64,000 nt of DNA from Rhodospirillaceae bacterium (lineage in GTDB: Bacteria; Pseudomonadota; Alphaproteobacteria; SHVP01), in assembly GCA_002722055.1 (NCBI GenBank), contig PBKD01000007.1:62001-126000 (forward strand), given 5' to 3'. The notes beneath the pieces are model-generated. The model worked only from the letters and a program-made list of their open reading frames with translations, did no database searches and was not told the origin of the DNA. This document shows, in pieces, positions 44,009-53,025 of the stretch (position 1 is its first letter; the number at the start of each line of letters is the position of its first letter). The position numbers and the translations under genes are program-made.

Positions 44009-45889
44009 ATGTTTTTAAATTCAAACTTTAAAATTGTTGTTGTAGGTCATGTTGATCATGGTAAATCAACTATTATAGGTAGGTTGCTTGCTGATACTGG
44101 CTCTTTACCCGATGGAAAATTAGATCAGATCAAAATCTCCTCAGAAAAGAGGGGCATGCCATTTGAGTGGGCTTTTATCTTAGATGCTTTTCAATCTGAG
44201 AGAAACCAGGGAATAACAATTGATACTACAAAGGTATTTTTTAAGTCAAAAAAAAGAAAATATATAATTATTGATTGTCCAGGGCATAAAGAGTTTTTGA
44301 AAAATATGATCACTGGTGCAGCCAGTGCTGATGTGGGTATTTTAGTTATTGATGCCTTTGAGGGCATTAAAGAACAATCGAAAAAACATGCCTACTTACT
44401 TAAGCTAATAGGAATCAAAAGAGTGATAGTAGTTATAAATAAAATGGACAAAATAAATGATCATCAAAAACTTTTTGATGATCTAGGGGATAACGTAATT
44501 AAATATCTTAACTCAATAGAATTAGATGTGATAGATGTTATCCCTGTTTCTGCTCGTGAAGGCGATGGTATCACTACAAAGTCAGCAAAGTATACATGGA
44601 AGAGTTTTCCTACTTTATTAGAATCATTAGATGAACTGGATGAGAGTCTCGATAGTGATAGACAGCCTCTTAGGTTGCCCATACAAGATGTATATAAATT
44701 TGATGATAGAAGAATTCTAGTTGGTAAAGTAGAGAGTGGTAAAATAAAGGTTGGAGATAAGTTAATTTTCTCACCTTCAAATAAATTTTCGGAAGTAAAC
44801 TCAATTGAAACTTGGGGAAAGAAACAAAATATATCATCAGTTTCTAGAGGTTTTTCAGTTGGGATTACACTTAAAGACCAACTATTCATAGAAAGAGGTG
44901 AAGTGGCCTCACATATCAGTAAGAAAGATATGCCAACAGAGACTGATATTTTTAAGGCTAGAGTTTTTTATCTTGGTACAAGTCCATTAATTGCCGGTCA
45001 ATCGTATTTAATGGAATGTGGAACCTGTTCAGTTACTGTATTTATTCAAGAAATTATTTCAATCATTTCTACGGATGACTTAAGTCATAGTAAATCATCA
45101 AATGTGAAAAAAAATCAGGTTGCTGAATTAGTAATTAGATCTGAAAAAATTATTGCTATTGATGAGTTTATAAATATTTCAGCAACAGGAAGGTTCATCC
45201 TAATAGATCAAAAAAGAATTGTTGCAGGTGGTTTAATTAGTATGGATGGCTATGCTGATCAAAGAGCCTTAGAAACTTCTTTTTCGAAGAATTTAACTAG
45301 TGTTGAACATAGAGTAAGTATTGAAGAAAGAGCGAAAAAAAATCAGCATATTGGAGGAGTTTTTTGGTTAACAGGTTTATCCGGTTCAGGAAAATCTACA
45401 ATTGCACTTGATGTCGAGAGAAGACTTTTTGAGGCAGGCTATCAGGTATACTTGCTTGATGGTGATAATGTCAGAGAAGGTTTGAACTCAAATTTAAGTT
45501 TTTCACCTGAAGATAGATCTGAAAATATCAGAAGAGTAGGAGAAGTTGCACTTTTGTTTGCTAATGCAGGTTTCATAGTTTTAAGTGCATTTATTACTCC
45601 CTATATTTCTGATAGAGCAAGGCTAAAGCGTAATTTGTCAAAAAAAACACAATTTCATGAGATCTATATTGAGTCATCGCTTAAAGTGTGTGAGCAGAGA
45701 GACCCTAAGGGTTTGTATAGAAAAGCTCGTACCGGTGAAATCAAAGATTTTACAGGAATAGACTCTCCCTATGATGTTCCAATAAACCCTGATTTAGTAA
45801 TTAATACTAACAATGAAGATAAGTATTTATCTTCATCTAAATTGGAAAAATATATTCATAAAAATCTTGGTTTTTTGCTAAAAACATAA
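44009..45889 (+). CDS. cysNC: Bifunctional sulfate adenylyltransferase large subunit / APS kinase
   Basis: NodQ-type fusion. The N-terminal GTPase (CysN) has GHVDHGKST (residues 13-21), DCPGHKEF and NKMD loops and an EF-Tu-like domain. The C-terminal APS kinase (CysC) starts around residue 445 with [18 protein letters not shown] and contains [26 protein letters not shown] and [21 protein letters not shown]. With CysD it would make PAPS, the sulfate donor for sulfotransferases. The fused form is the one recruited for nodulation-factor sulfation in rhizobia. It is the last gene before a 210-bp gap. Confidence 0.94.
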   Translation: MFLNSNFKIVVVGHVDHGKSTIIGRLLADTGSLPDGKLDQIKISSEKRGMPFEWAFILDAFQSERNQGITIDTTKVFFKSKKRKYIIIDCPGHKEFLKNMITGAASADVGILVIDAFEGIKEQSKKHAYLLKLIGIKRVIVVINKMDKINDHQKLFDDLGDNVIKYLNSIELDVIDVIPVSAREGDGITTKSAKYTWKSFPTLLESLDELDESLDSDRQPLRLPIQDVYKFDDRRILVGKVESGKIKVGDKLIFSPSNKFSEVNSIETWGKKQNISSVSRGFSVGITLKDQLFIERGEVASHISKKDMPTETDIFKARVFYLGTSPLIAGQSYLMECGTCSVTVFIQEIISIISTDDLSHSKSSNVKKNQVAELVIRSEKIIAIDEFINISATGRFILIDQKRIVAGGLISMDGYADQRALETSFSKNLTSVEHRVSIEERAKKNQHIGGVFWLTGLSGSGKSTIALDVERRLFEAGYQVYLLDGDNVREGLNSNLSFSPEDRSENIRRVGEVALLFANAGFIVLSAFITPYISDRARLKRNLSKKTQFHEIYIESSLKVCEQRDPKGLYRKARTGEIKDFTGIDSPYDVPINPDLVINTNNEDKYLSSSKLEKYIHKNLGFLLKT

Positions 45890-46035
45890 CAACTTGTACA
45901 TATATGTTGTATTTATGCAACAATAATTTTCATAATTAAAAAAATTCCTTAACTTTATCTTCATACTATTGTGAAAATAATCACACAATATTAGTTTATA
46001 AAGCGTAGTAAATACTTATGTTGACTAATCAGTAT
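45890..46035 (+). promoter_or_regulatory. Intergenic region with inverted repeats upstream of the GfcA-like gene
   Basis: A weak hairpin (TGTTG at 45905-45909 with CAACA at 45918-45922, then an AT-rich tail) may end the cysNC transcript. Further on, TATTGTG (45967-45973) and CACAATA (45984-45990) form a 7-bp inverted repeat with a 10-base spacer, 24 bp overall, or about two helical turns, as expected for a dimeric regulator. The dyad is centred about 65 bases upstream of the proposed -10 element. The same heptamer makes up the palindrome upstream of ccrM. Confidence 0.4.
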
Positions 46036-46063
46036 TTGTATACTAAAAACTACTTAATATAAT
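46036..46063 (+). promoter_or_regulatory. Promoter of the GfcA/YjbE-like gene
   Basis: TTGTAT (46036-46041), 16 bases, then a perfect TATAAT (46058-46063), about 37 bases before the ATG at 46100. GGAGG (46087-46091), 8 bases before that ATG, is an ideal ribosome site. A TTGACT at 46021 has no -10 at usable spacing. Together they point to a strongly expressed short mRNA. Confidence 0.62.
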
Positions 46064-46099
46064 TTTTACAGTTTAGCTCGTTAATTGGAGGTTTGCTTA

Positions 46100-46507
46100 A
46101 TGTTTTCGAAAAAGATACTTGCGAGCGTAAGTGCAATTGCTCTTCTACTTTTAGTAAGTGGAGCCCCAGCCGTTGTCAGTGCATCTGACACAGTTGTCAA
46201 CAAAGGGCAGATTTTCAAGACCGGTAAAGGTGTTGCTGCTGGTCAAAGCGCTGCAGCTGGCGGTGCTGGAGGTGCTGGTTCAGGGTTAACCGGAGCTCTT
46301 GGAACACTCGGTGCCGGTTCTGTAGCAGCTGGTGTTGCTGTTGCTGCCGCCATTGGAGTTGCAGTTGCCGCAGTAGTTGATGACTCATCCACTACAACCG
46401 CTACATCTACAACAGTTACTTGTTTCCAATGTCGTGCAGGAATTCTTATACTTGGTTCAGAATCTGGATTTAACGATTTTGCAACAAGGTTTGTATTGTT
46501 ACCATAG
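46100..46507 (+). CDS. Small secreted Gly/Ala/Thr-rich protein, GfcA/YjbE-like
   Basis: The 135-residue product has a signal peptide (MFSKKILASVSAIALLLLVS, predicted cleavage after VVSA, residue 28). A Gly/Ala segment (44-92) ends in a glycine-zipper-like hydrophobic stretch (GAGSVAAGVAVAAAIGVAVA), followed by a Thr/Ser tract (96-107), CFQC (108-111) and a nonpolar tail. This layout resembles GfcA and YjbE of the E. coli gfc and yjb capsule operons, whose role is unknown, and YjbF and YjbH homologues are adjacent. Codons are richer in G and C than the neighbours'. It has its own promoter, GGAGG site and terminator. The CxxC-containing tail is not something I recall in GfcA. Confidence 0.72.
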   Translation: MFSKKILASVSAIALLLLVSGAPAVVSASDTVVNKGQIFKTGKGVAAGQSAAAGGAGGAGSGLTGALGTLGAGSVAAGVAVAAAIGVAVAAVVDDSSTTTATSTTVTCFQCRAGILILGSESGFNDFATRFVLLP

Positions 46508-46533
46508 GACAAGTAACCTAACGGAATTCATAG

Positions 46534-46564
46534 AGCGGGCGATTTTATCGCCCGCTTTTTTTTT
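46534..46564 (+). terminator. Strong intrinsic terminator after the GfcA-like gene
   Basis: A perfect 10-bp GC-rich stem AGCGGGCGAT/ATCGCCCGCT (46534-46543 with 46547-46556), a 3-base loop and nine T residues. It is the most GC-rich hairpin in the window and isolates the GfcA-like gene from the downstream SLBB gene. The yjbF stop lies immediately beside it at 46563, so it is also the end of the convergent yjbF gene. Confidence 0.93.
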
Positions 46565-47252
46565 ATGCTGCTGGCTTTAAAACCTCAATAACTATTGGTG
46601 AAAACTCTCTTGATACATGCTGAACTGACTTCCAAACCATTCCAGTATTCGGATCAACCCAGAATAAGTTATCAAATTTCCAGTTTAGGTTTTTTGCAGT
46701 ACAAGTTTCTCTAATTAGGATAGTTTCAAAATCAATATCATAAATATTAACTATTTGTGAACCTTCGTATGAGAAGTTTGATAGTATTTTAACTGTTTTT
46801 GGATATATTGAGTTTTTGCCTTTAAAGTCAATATTCCTCTCATAAACTTTATGGTTTTCTTTTTTATGAAGACCTAAATATATTGGATCAGTGTTAATGG
46901 GTATTGTATCAATAATTGTTTCTGGTAGTCCTGCGGTTTTAAGAATTCTACCTTTCTTTATTCCAAGGACTACACCATCAGCTGCCAACCAAAATTGTTC
47001 ATTATTTTCCACTCTCCAAAGGACTAATAGGCTTTTTGGGCCCTTTCCTATCTTTGCTGATATAGACGCATACGGTAATTTCGTTATATATTCCCTTGTA
47101 AATGGTGGAGAAGGGCGGTCTTGAAAGGTGAGCTTGTATGCATCTATAATTGTTCTTGTAAGCCTGTTTTCACCACAGCTTGACAAAAGTACTGAAGCTA
47201 GTGATCCTCTAATAAACCATCTTCTGGAGATATGTAGTTGACTTTTAATCAT
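46563..47252 (-). CDS. yjbF: YjbF/GfcB family outer-membrane lipoprotein
   Basis: Group-4-capsule-type lipoprotein. MIKSQLHISRRWFIRGSLAS carries a twin-arginine-like SRRWFIRG followed by lipobox LLSSC, suggesting Tat export and lipidation. The mature part shows LPYASISAKIGKGPKSLLVL, QFWLAADGVVLGIKKGRILKTAGLPE and a C-terminal FWVDPNTGMVWKSVQHV, the order of E. coli GfcB/YjbF. The frame opens at a TTG (47267), but ATG 47252 is preferred. It converges on the GfcA-like gene and its 5' end overlaps the divergent SLBB gene by 15 bases. Confidence 0.87.
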   Translation of the reverse strand: MIKSQLHISRRWFIRGSLASVLLSSCGENRLTRTIIDAYKLTFQDRPSPPFTREYITKLPYASISAKIGKGPKSLLVLWRVENNEQFWLAADGVVLGIKKGRILKTAGLPETIIDTIPINTDPIYLGLHKKENHKVYERNIDFKGKNSIYPKTVKILSNFSYEGSQIVNIYDIDFETILIRETCTAKNLNWKFDNLFWVDPNTGMVWKSVQHVSREFSPIVIEVLKPAA

Positions 47253-50096
47253 AAAAAAATATACCAAATATTATTATCTAAAATTTCTATTTTAGCTGTT
47301 GTATTGATTTTGTCACCTGTTGAAATTGCAAAAAGTCAATCAAGCGTAGATTCAACTTTAGGTTCTCTTTTGCAATCAATAGATCAAATTTCAAGAGATA
47401 CTAGAAATAATATTCTCCCTGCTCCAAATGTTTTGGATTCAGTAAGGAATAATAGCAAATCATCAGGAACTTTAACCGGAGCAGAAACTAGACTTAATAG
47501 TACAGAATCTATTATTGCTTCTGCTTTCTGTAAAGGTGAAATAAAAAAAGAAGACCCTAGAATGTTGCTTTTGAAAGATAAATTTTCGATAGTAGAACAA
47601 GATTTTTGTAAAAGGTCAGGTAGTGTTATCCCCTTATATGGTTATGATATTTTTGATGGTAGGTTGAGATCGTCAGGGTTAACAACTGGTGAAATTAATG
47701 ATGATTATATTATTGGTATTGGAGATACTCTTGTTTATACATTCGTTGGTGCTTTATCAAATACAGCTTCAGTAGTAGTTAATACACAGGGATCTGTGGT
47801 TCTTGAGAAACTCCCTCCTATTCCTGCTGCTGGAAAAACACTTGGTGAGTTCAAAAAACTATTGCAGGAGCAGATAAATCTTTATTTCGGAGCTACTGAA
47901 TCTTATGTCAGTATCGGTAGAATAAGAGAAATATCAGTGATAGTAACTGGTGAGGTCAAAACACCTGGTCAGCATCGTGTTACTGCGCTTTCTTCGATCC
48001 TTGATACAATAGCTGTTGCAGGTGGTGTGAAAAAAACTGGTTCGCTAAGACGAATTAAATTAAAGAGAAATAAAAAAATAATTGATATAGACCTGTATAA
48101 TTTAATTCAAGGCGTATCAAACTTACCAAAGATTTCTATGAAAGAAGGAGATCAAATTATTGTGCCTACAATAGGTCCTGTAGTAGGAATAGTAGGTGAT
48201 ATAAAAAGACCTGCTCTTATTGAATTAAGCTCAGATGATTCATCTATTGATTTAGAGAGCCTTTTGAAATTTGGCGGAAGAGAGATAAGGCCTAGAGGAA
48301 ATATATACACTCTATCTACCTTTGATGAAAATGGCAGTCAAAGTGTCAAAAGCATAGAAAGTAGTTACAATTTTATGGATGGTGATTTGCTCGTTGTATC
48401 AAGAGGTCGTGAGTCTGTGGTTGGTGGAGTATGGTTAACTGGCCATGTCTCGATTCCTGGTCGAAGAGTTTTAAATATTAATAATAAAGTAAGTTCATTA
48501 TTAGGAGATAATGCTGCTAATCTCAAAAGAAACCCTTATCTCCTATTTGCCGTGCTTGAGACGGTTGATTCTAATACAAAATCTAGGAGGTTTTTTGGTT
48601 TAGATTTACAGAGAATTCTAAGTAAACAAGAAGATTTTAGGCTGATTGATGGTGATAATCTGATTGTTTTAAGTAAAAAAGATATAGATTTTTTATCATC
48701 AGATCGTGTGCAGTCGATATTGATTCAAAATAAAGATTCAATAACAATAAATAATTCTAGTCAAAATACAAATAATCAGTCAACTACATTTAATCAGAAT
48801 AGTTCTATAACATCAGTTGCAGTTTTATCTGATTTAGCAAATAAGGTTTCTGGTTTAACTGGGTCTTTAGGTAATATACCTGATAATCAAAACCAGCAAG
48901 TTCAAGTGAATCAGAAACAAGAAACAGAAACTTTAAACTGTAATTCATTAATAGAACTTAGAAATCTTGTTAAAGATTTTGGTGCAAAAAGGTTTTCTAA
49001 TGCAATTATTTCAACTGCTTTAACAAGTAAACAAACATCATTAAGTAATTTATCATGTCCAAAAGTTTTTGATGAAAACCCTGGCCTTTTGGCATATGTT
49101 TTAGAGTATGCAGTTTTAATATTAGGTGAAGTAAGGGAGCCTGGGATTTATCCAATAACCGAAGTGCCGATGGCATCTCTAGTCTCAGTTGCGGGTGGTT
49201 TGACTAGAGATGCTGATTTGACTAGAACTGAAATGTCAAATTTTGCTGTTAAAGGTCCAACTGATGCCAGGCAGCTTTTAAACCTAACCAATATTTCATT
49301 AAATGATATTTTTGTTAAACCAGCAGATGTAATCCGATTTAGTTCAAAGCCTAGTTTAAGAGGAAGTGGTCCTGTAGTGGTCAGTGGGGCTGTAGCTCAA
49401 CCAGGCACATATCAAATAAGGAGTGGTGAGAGAGTATCAGAATTGATTCAGAGAGCAGGAGGGCTTACTAATATAGCTTATCCATACGGTGCCGTATTTT
49501 TAAGAGAGAGTATAGCCAAAGCGGAGAAAGATGCTTTAATTAGGTTAACTAGAGAGTTGAATGCAGCTCTTGTTGCTGCTGCTACTAATAGAAGAGTTGA
49601 CGCAGAATCTATTGCAGCACTTTCTGGATTAGCGAGAACTCTTAATACAGCTCCTGCCACTGGCAGAATGGTTATAGAGGCAGATCCTACTGTGCTAATT
49701 TCTAAACCTGAGCTTGATGTAATACTTGAACCAGGGGATTTATTATTTATTCCTCGAAGGCCAAGTTCAGTTTTAGTAACTGGAGATGTTTTAAATCCTG
49801 GAGCAATGCAATTTTTTCCTGGTAAATCTGTAGGAGAATATATTAACTCTGCAGGGGGGTATCAGCGGTCAGCCGATAAGAATAAAGTTTTTGTTGTTCT
49901 TCCTAATGGTTCTGCTCAACCAGCAGGTAATTTTTTCTTTCAATACGCTGAAGCTCAAGTTCCTCCAGGCAGTACTGTAGTCGTTCCAAAAGATGCAACA
50001 CCATTTGACGCGTTTAACTTAACAAGAGAAGTTTCTCAAGTATTTAGTCAATTAGCAGTTGCAGCTGCAGCATTAAAGGTAATTGCAGGAAACTAA
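47238..50096 (+). CDS. Wza-like polysaccharide export protein with multiple SLBB domains
   Basis: The 952-residue product has a signal peptide (MTFNHKKIYQ, then hydrophobic to AKSQ), a Poly_export segment at about 152-230 (DDYIIGIGDTLVYTF), and six SLBB-like units. Each unit carries a recurring hydrophobic-G-x-[VI]-x-x-P-G/A pattern, near residues 234 (TGEVKTPGQ), 317, 398, 627 (LGEVREPGI), 713 (SGAVAQPGT) and 846 (TGDVLNPGA). An Asn/Gln-rich linker (about 495-570) splits them. It probably forms the outer-membrane/periplasmic export channel and may include the GfcC/YjbG function. The TTG start at 47238 is supported by GGAGA 7 bases upstream. Confidence 0.87.
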   Translation: MTFNHKKIYQILLSKISILAVVLILSPVEIAKSQSSVDSTLGSLLQSIDQISRDTRNNILPAPNVLDSVRNNSKSSGTLTGAETRLNSTESIIASAFCKGEIKKEDPRMLLLKDKFSIVEQDFCKRSGSVIPLYGYDIFDGRLRSSGLTTGEINDDYIIGIGDTLVYTFVGALSNTASVVVNTQGSVVLEKLPPIPAAGKTLGEFKKLLQEQINLYFGATESYVSIGRIREISVIVTGEVKTPGQHRVTALSSILDTIAVAGGVKKTGSLRRIKLKRNKKIIDIDLYNLIQGVSNLPKISMKEGDQIIVPTIGPVVGIVGDIKRPALIELSSDDSSIDLESLLKFGGREIRPRGNIYTLSTFDENGSQSVKSIESSYNFMDGDLLVVSRGRESVVGGVWLTGHVSIPGRRVLNINNKVSSLLGDNAANLKRNPYLLFAVLETVDSNTKSRRFFGLDLQRILSKQEDFRLIDGDNLIVLSKKDIDFLSSDRVQSILIQNKDSITINNSSQNTNNQSTTFNQNSSITSVAVLSDLANKVSGLTGSLGNIPDNQNQQVQVNQKQETETLNCNSLIELRNLVKDFGAKRFSNAIISTALTSKQTSLSNLSCPKVFDENPGLLAYVLEYAVLILGEVREPGIYPITEVPMASLVSVAGGLTRDADLTRTEMSNFAVKGPTDARQLLNLTNISLNDIFVKPADVIRFSSKPSLRGSGPVVVSGAVAQPGTYQIRSGERVSELIQRAGGLTNIAYPYGAVFLRESIAKAEKDALIRLTRELNAALVAAATNRRVDAESIAALSGLARTLNTAPATGRMVIEADPTVLISKPELDVILEPGDLLFIPRRPSSVLVTGDVLNPGAMQFFPGKSVGEYINSAGGYQRSADKNKVFVVLPNGSAQPAGNFFFQYAEAQVPPGSTVVVPKDATPFDAFNLTREVSQVFSQLAVAAAALKVIAGN

Positions 50097-50118
50097 ATTA
50101 ACTTTGGTTAAATATTTT

Positions 50119-53010
50119 ATGAAATTTAAATTATTCATTTTCGTTCCAATTGTTACTGCACTCTTAGTACTCATAAAGCCAAATATATCAAAAGCAGATT
50201 TTTTTCAAGAATTTCAGCCATCTGCATCAGATTATGGAGGAATAGGTTTATTCCAAACAAGGTCAGCAAGATTCGCTAAAGACTCAACATTTGAATTTTC
50301 TAGGTCGTATGTCCCACCATATGAGAGATGGTTAGTTAATATTCAAATTTTACCTTGGCTAGAAGGTACTTTTAGATACACATCCATAGAAAATAGGAAT
50401 TTTCTTGGAGGAAACTTTATTGTTGGTACGACATTTAAAGATAGAGCTATCGATTTTAAATTTCTTCTTCTAGAAGAAGATTTTTTATTTCCTCAAGTAG
50501 CTTTAGGTTTTCAAGACTTTTTAGGAACAGGTCTATTCTCTGGTGAGTATCTTGTTGCATCAAAAAGATTTGGAGATTTAGATTTTTCTTTTGGGGTTGG
50601 TTGGGGTTATACAGCAGGTTCAGGAACTAGGGATAAAGAACAGCCTGCTGGGCTAAGGAGGAATAACCCTTTTATAAATTTTTCAGATAGTTTTAAAAGC
50701 AGAAGTTCTGGAAATAGACAAGGAGGTTCATTCGCACCAGGTGCCTGGTTTTCAGGAGATGAAATTTCATTTTTTACAGGTATAGAATATTTTACTCCCA
50801 TTAAAGGTTTAACCTTTAAGATCGAGAGCGATCCACATAATTATTCTAGTGAACCTGTAGGTAATGATTTAGATCAGTCTTCAAATATTAATTGGGGTTT
50901 TAATTATCGAGGTTTCAATTGGCTTGATGTTGCTTTTGCGAGGCAAAGGGGTGAAGAATGGATGTTAAGATTCGGCCTTAGAGCCAATTTGAATGATCAA
51001 GGAATCCCAAAATTAATGGACGAGCCCCCGAACAAACTAAAGGTTAGAAAAAAAACTCTATCCAGTCGAAAAAGTGATATAGGTGTTGACCCCTCTAATA
51101 TTAAAAAAAATGATAAAAAATTGCAGCCCTGGTTCTACGATAGGTATAGACCTTCAAATGATAATCTAAGAATTTCTACTCTCAGAAAAATTTTAAATGA
51201 AGATGGAATAGATGTGATAAAATTAAACTTTAGAGATGGGTCAATCTTCATTGAAGTTTTTAGTGAATTTGATGAGAGGAGCATTGCTCAAATAATATCG
51301 ACTCATTCTGATTTATATATAAAAAGTATAATTGTTAAAAATAAAAATATTACTCATGAATTTGATATCAATGATCTAAAAAATACACTTGCTATAGATA
51401 ATTTATTTTACCAATTAAATAAAAGTGGTTGGCAAGTAACTGAAGTTAAAATCAATCAGGATGTAATGATAGTTTATGTTATCCCCTTATTAGGTAATTT
51501 TCCTGTCAGAACAATAGACAAGAAATTTGTAATTTTACCACCAGGAATAAAAAATATAAAAATTACTACTATTTTTGAAAACACAGCACGTGATATCACA
51601 ACAAATGTGATTACTGACAATAGAAAAGATAGTTTAGAAAAAACTCGTACACAAAAAAATTATGATAATTTTGAAATAAAATTAAAGAGAAATTCAAAAA
51701 ATGAAAATGAATCAAGTAATTTTTTTACTCAATTAAGGGACGCGTTTACTGGAGGGTCTAGTCTAAGAAAATTATTTGGTGATGGTGTCCCTTATAAGTG
51801 GAATAATTCAATTATAGCTGAAAATATAATTAGTGATCTCGAAGAAGATGAAATCAAAATTAAGAAAATATTATTTAAAGAAAATATAGTAACAGTACAT
51901 ATTTTTAGGGGCAGATATCGAACAGTTCCAAAAAATTTAGGTAGAGTTCTAAGGGTAGTATCAGAGAATGTATATGAGGATATTGAGACAATAAATTTAG
52001 TTCTAGAGTCACCAGCAGGTGAAGTTGCAAGATTTTCTATAAGAAGAGAACAGTTTGAAAAAGCAATATTAAATCAAGGTAGTGCTCAAGAAGTGTGGAG
52101 TACAGCATCGATTGAACGGCCTAAAGGTAGTTGGTCAAAAGATGGAGAAATTTTTAATAATACTTTATATCCAGACATGAGGTGGAGTATTAAGCCCGGA
52201 ATTCAGCAACATATTGGTGGAGGGGACCAATTCTTATTGCATCAGTTATTTGCAAATGTTGCTGCAAAGATATCTTTTGCAGATGGCTTTGATATTGATG
52301 CAGCCTTTGCTCTTGATTTATTCGATAATTTTGATCGCATAACAATACCAAGTGATTCAAGATTACCAAAGGTAAGATCAGAAATCAAAAATTACCTTCA
52401 AACAGGAAAGACCACTATCAGAAAATTAAGAGTAAACTATATGTTTAGTCCATTGACAGATATATATACACGATTAACAGCTGGATATTTTGAAATGATG
52501 TTTGGAGGTTTTGGCGCAGAGGTTCTATATCGTCCATTTGGTAAACGATATGCGTATGGAGTAGATATAAATTATGCAAGGAAAAGAAATTTTGACCAAT
52601 TATGGGGGTTTCAGGACTTTACAACAAAAACAGGTCATTTCAATTTTTACTATAATTCACCTTTTTATAATATAAATACTGTAACGCATATAGGTAGATA
52701 TCTTGCTGGAGATGATGGAATAACGCAAATCTTTTATAGGAGGTTCAAAAGTGGGATTAGTTCAGGGGTGTGGGCCACAATAACAAATATTCCGTTTAAA
52801 ACATTTGGTGAAGGAAGTTTTGATAAAGGCTTTTTTATAAATGTACCTTTAGATTTATTTTCAACAAGAGAAAATACTTTTCATGGAGTTTTTGGTTTTA
52901 GGCCTCTTACTAAAGATGGTGGTCAAATGTTGGATATTAAAAAATTACATGACCATGTAGCTATTTTCCCAGATGAAATAGCAAGAGACTGGAAGTATAT
53001 TTTAGAATAA
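50119..53010 (+). CDS. yjbH: YjbH/GfcD family outer-membrane protein
   Basis: A large (about 963 residues) exported protein with signal peptide (LFIFVPIVTALLVLI, ending ISKA). The N-terminal block DYGGIGLFQTRSARFAKDSTF, LPWLEGTFRYTS, FKDRAIDFKFLLLEE and TGLFSGEYLVASKRFGDLDFSFGVGWGY is the hallmark of YjbH/GfcD. The C-terminal third is rich in alternating aromatic beta strands and fits a porin-like barrel. A lysine/asparagine-rich middle (about 325-350) looks like a linker. The frame opens at a TTG inside the SLBB gene; the ATG at 50119 is preferred. It should work with the SLBB exporter and YjbF. Confidence 0.9.
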   Translation: MKFKLFIFVPIVTALLVLIKPNISKADFFQEFQPSASDYGGIGLFQTRSARFAKDSTFEFSRSYVPPYERWLVNIQILPWLEGTFRYTSIENRNFLGGNFIVGTTFKDRAIDFKFLLLEEDFLFPQVALGFQDFLGTGLFSGEYLVASKRFGDLDFSFGVGWGYTAGSGTRDKEQPAGLRRNNPFINFSDSFKSRSSGNRQGGSFAPGAWFSGDEISFFTGIEYFTPIKGLTFKIESDPHNYSSEPVGNDLDQSSNINWGFNYRGFNWLDVAFARQRGEEWMLRFGLRANLNDQGIPKLMDEPPNKLKVRKKTLSSRKSDIGVDPSNIKKNDKKLQPWFYDRYRPSNDNLRISTLRKILNEDGIDVIKLNFRDGSIFIEVFSEFDERSIAQIISTHSDLYIKSIIVKNKNITHEFDINDLKNTLAIDNLFYQLNKSGWQVTEVKINQDVMIVYVIPLLGNFPVRTIDKKFVILPPGIKNIKITTIFENTARDITTNVITDNRKDSLEKTRTQKNYDNFEIKLKRNSKNENESSNFFTQLRDAFTGGSSLRKLFGDGVPYKWNNSIIAENIISDLEEDEIKIKKILFKENIVTVHIFRGRYRTVPKNLGRVLRVVSENVYEDIETINLVLESPAGEVARFSIRREQFEKAILNQGSAQEVWSTASIERPKGSWSKDGEIFNNTLYPDMRWSIKPGIQQHIGGGDQFLLHQLFANVAAKISFADGFDIDAAFALDLFDNFDRITIPSDSRLPKVRSEIKNYLQTGKTTIRKLRVNYMFSPLTDIYTRLTAGYFEMMFGGFGAEVLYRPFGKRYAYGVDINYARKRNFDQLWGFQDFTTKTGHFNFYYNSPFYNINTVTHIGRYLAGDDGITQIFYRRFKSGISSGVWATITNIPFKTFGEGSFDKGFFINVPLDLFSTRENTFHGVFGFRPLTKDGGQMLDIKKLHDHVAIFPDEIARDWKYILE

Positions 53011-53025
53011 GAAATTAAGAATCAA

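Noticed and set aside
45905-45922. TGTTG/CAACA hairpin after cysNC as an intrinsic terminator
   Set aside because: The stem is only 5 bp, the loop is long and the T-tract is weak, so it is mentioned in the intergenic note but not called as a terminator.
46243-46512. An 89-residue open frame antisense to the GfcA-like gene
   Set aside because: It is Pro/Ala/Thr-rich only because it mirrors the Gly/Ala codons opposite. It has no ribosome site and lies opposite a well-supported signal-peptide protein.
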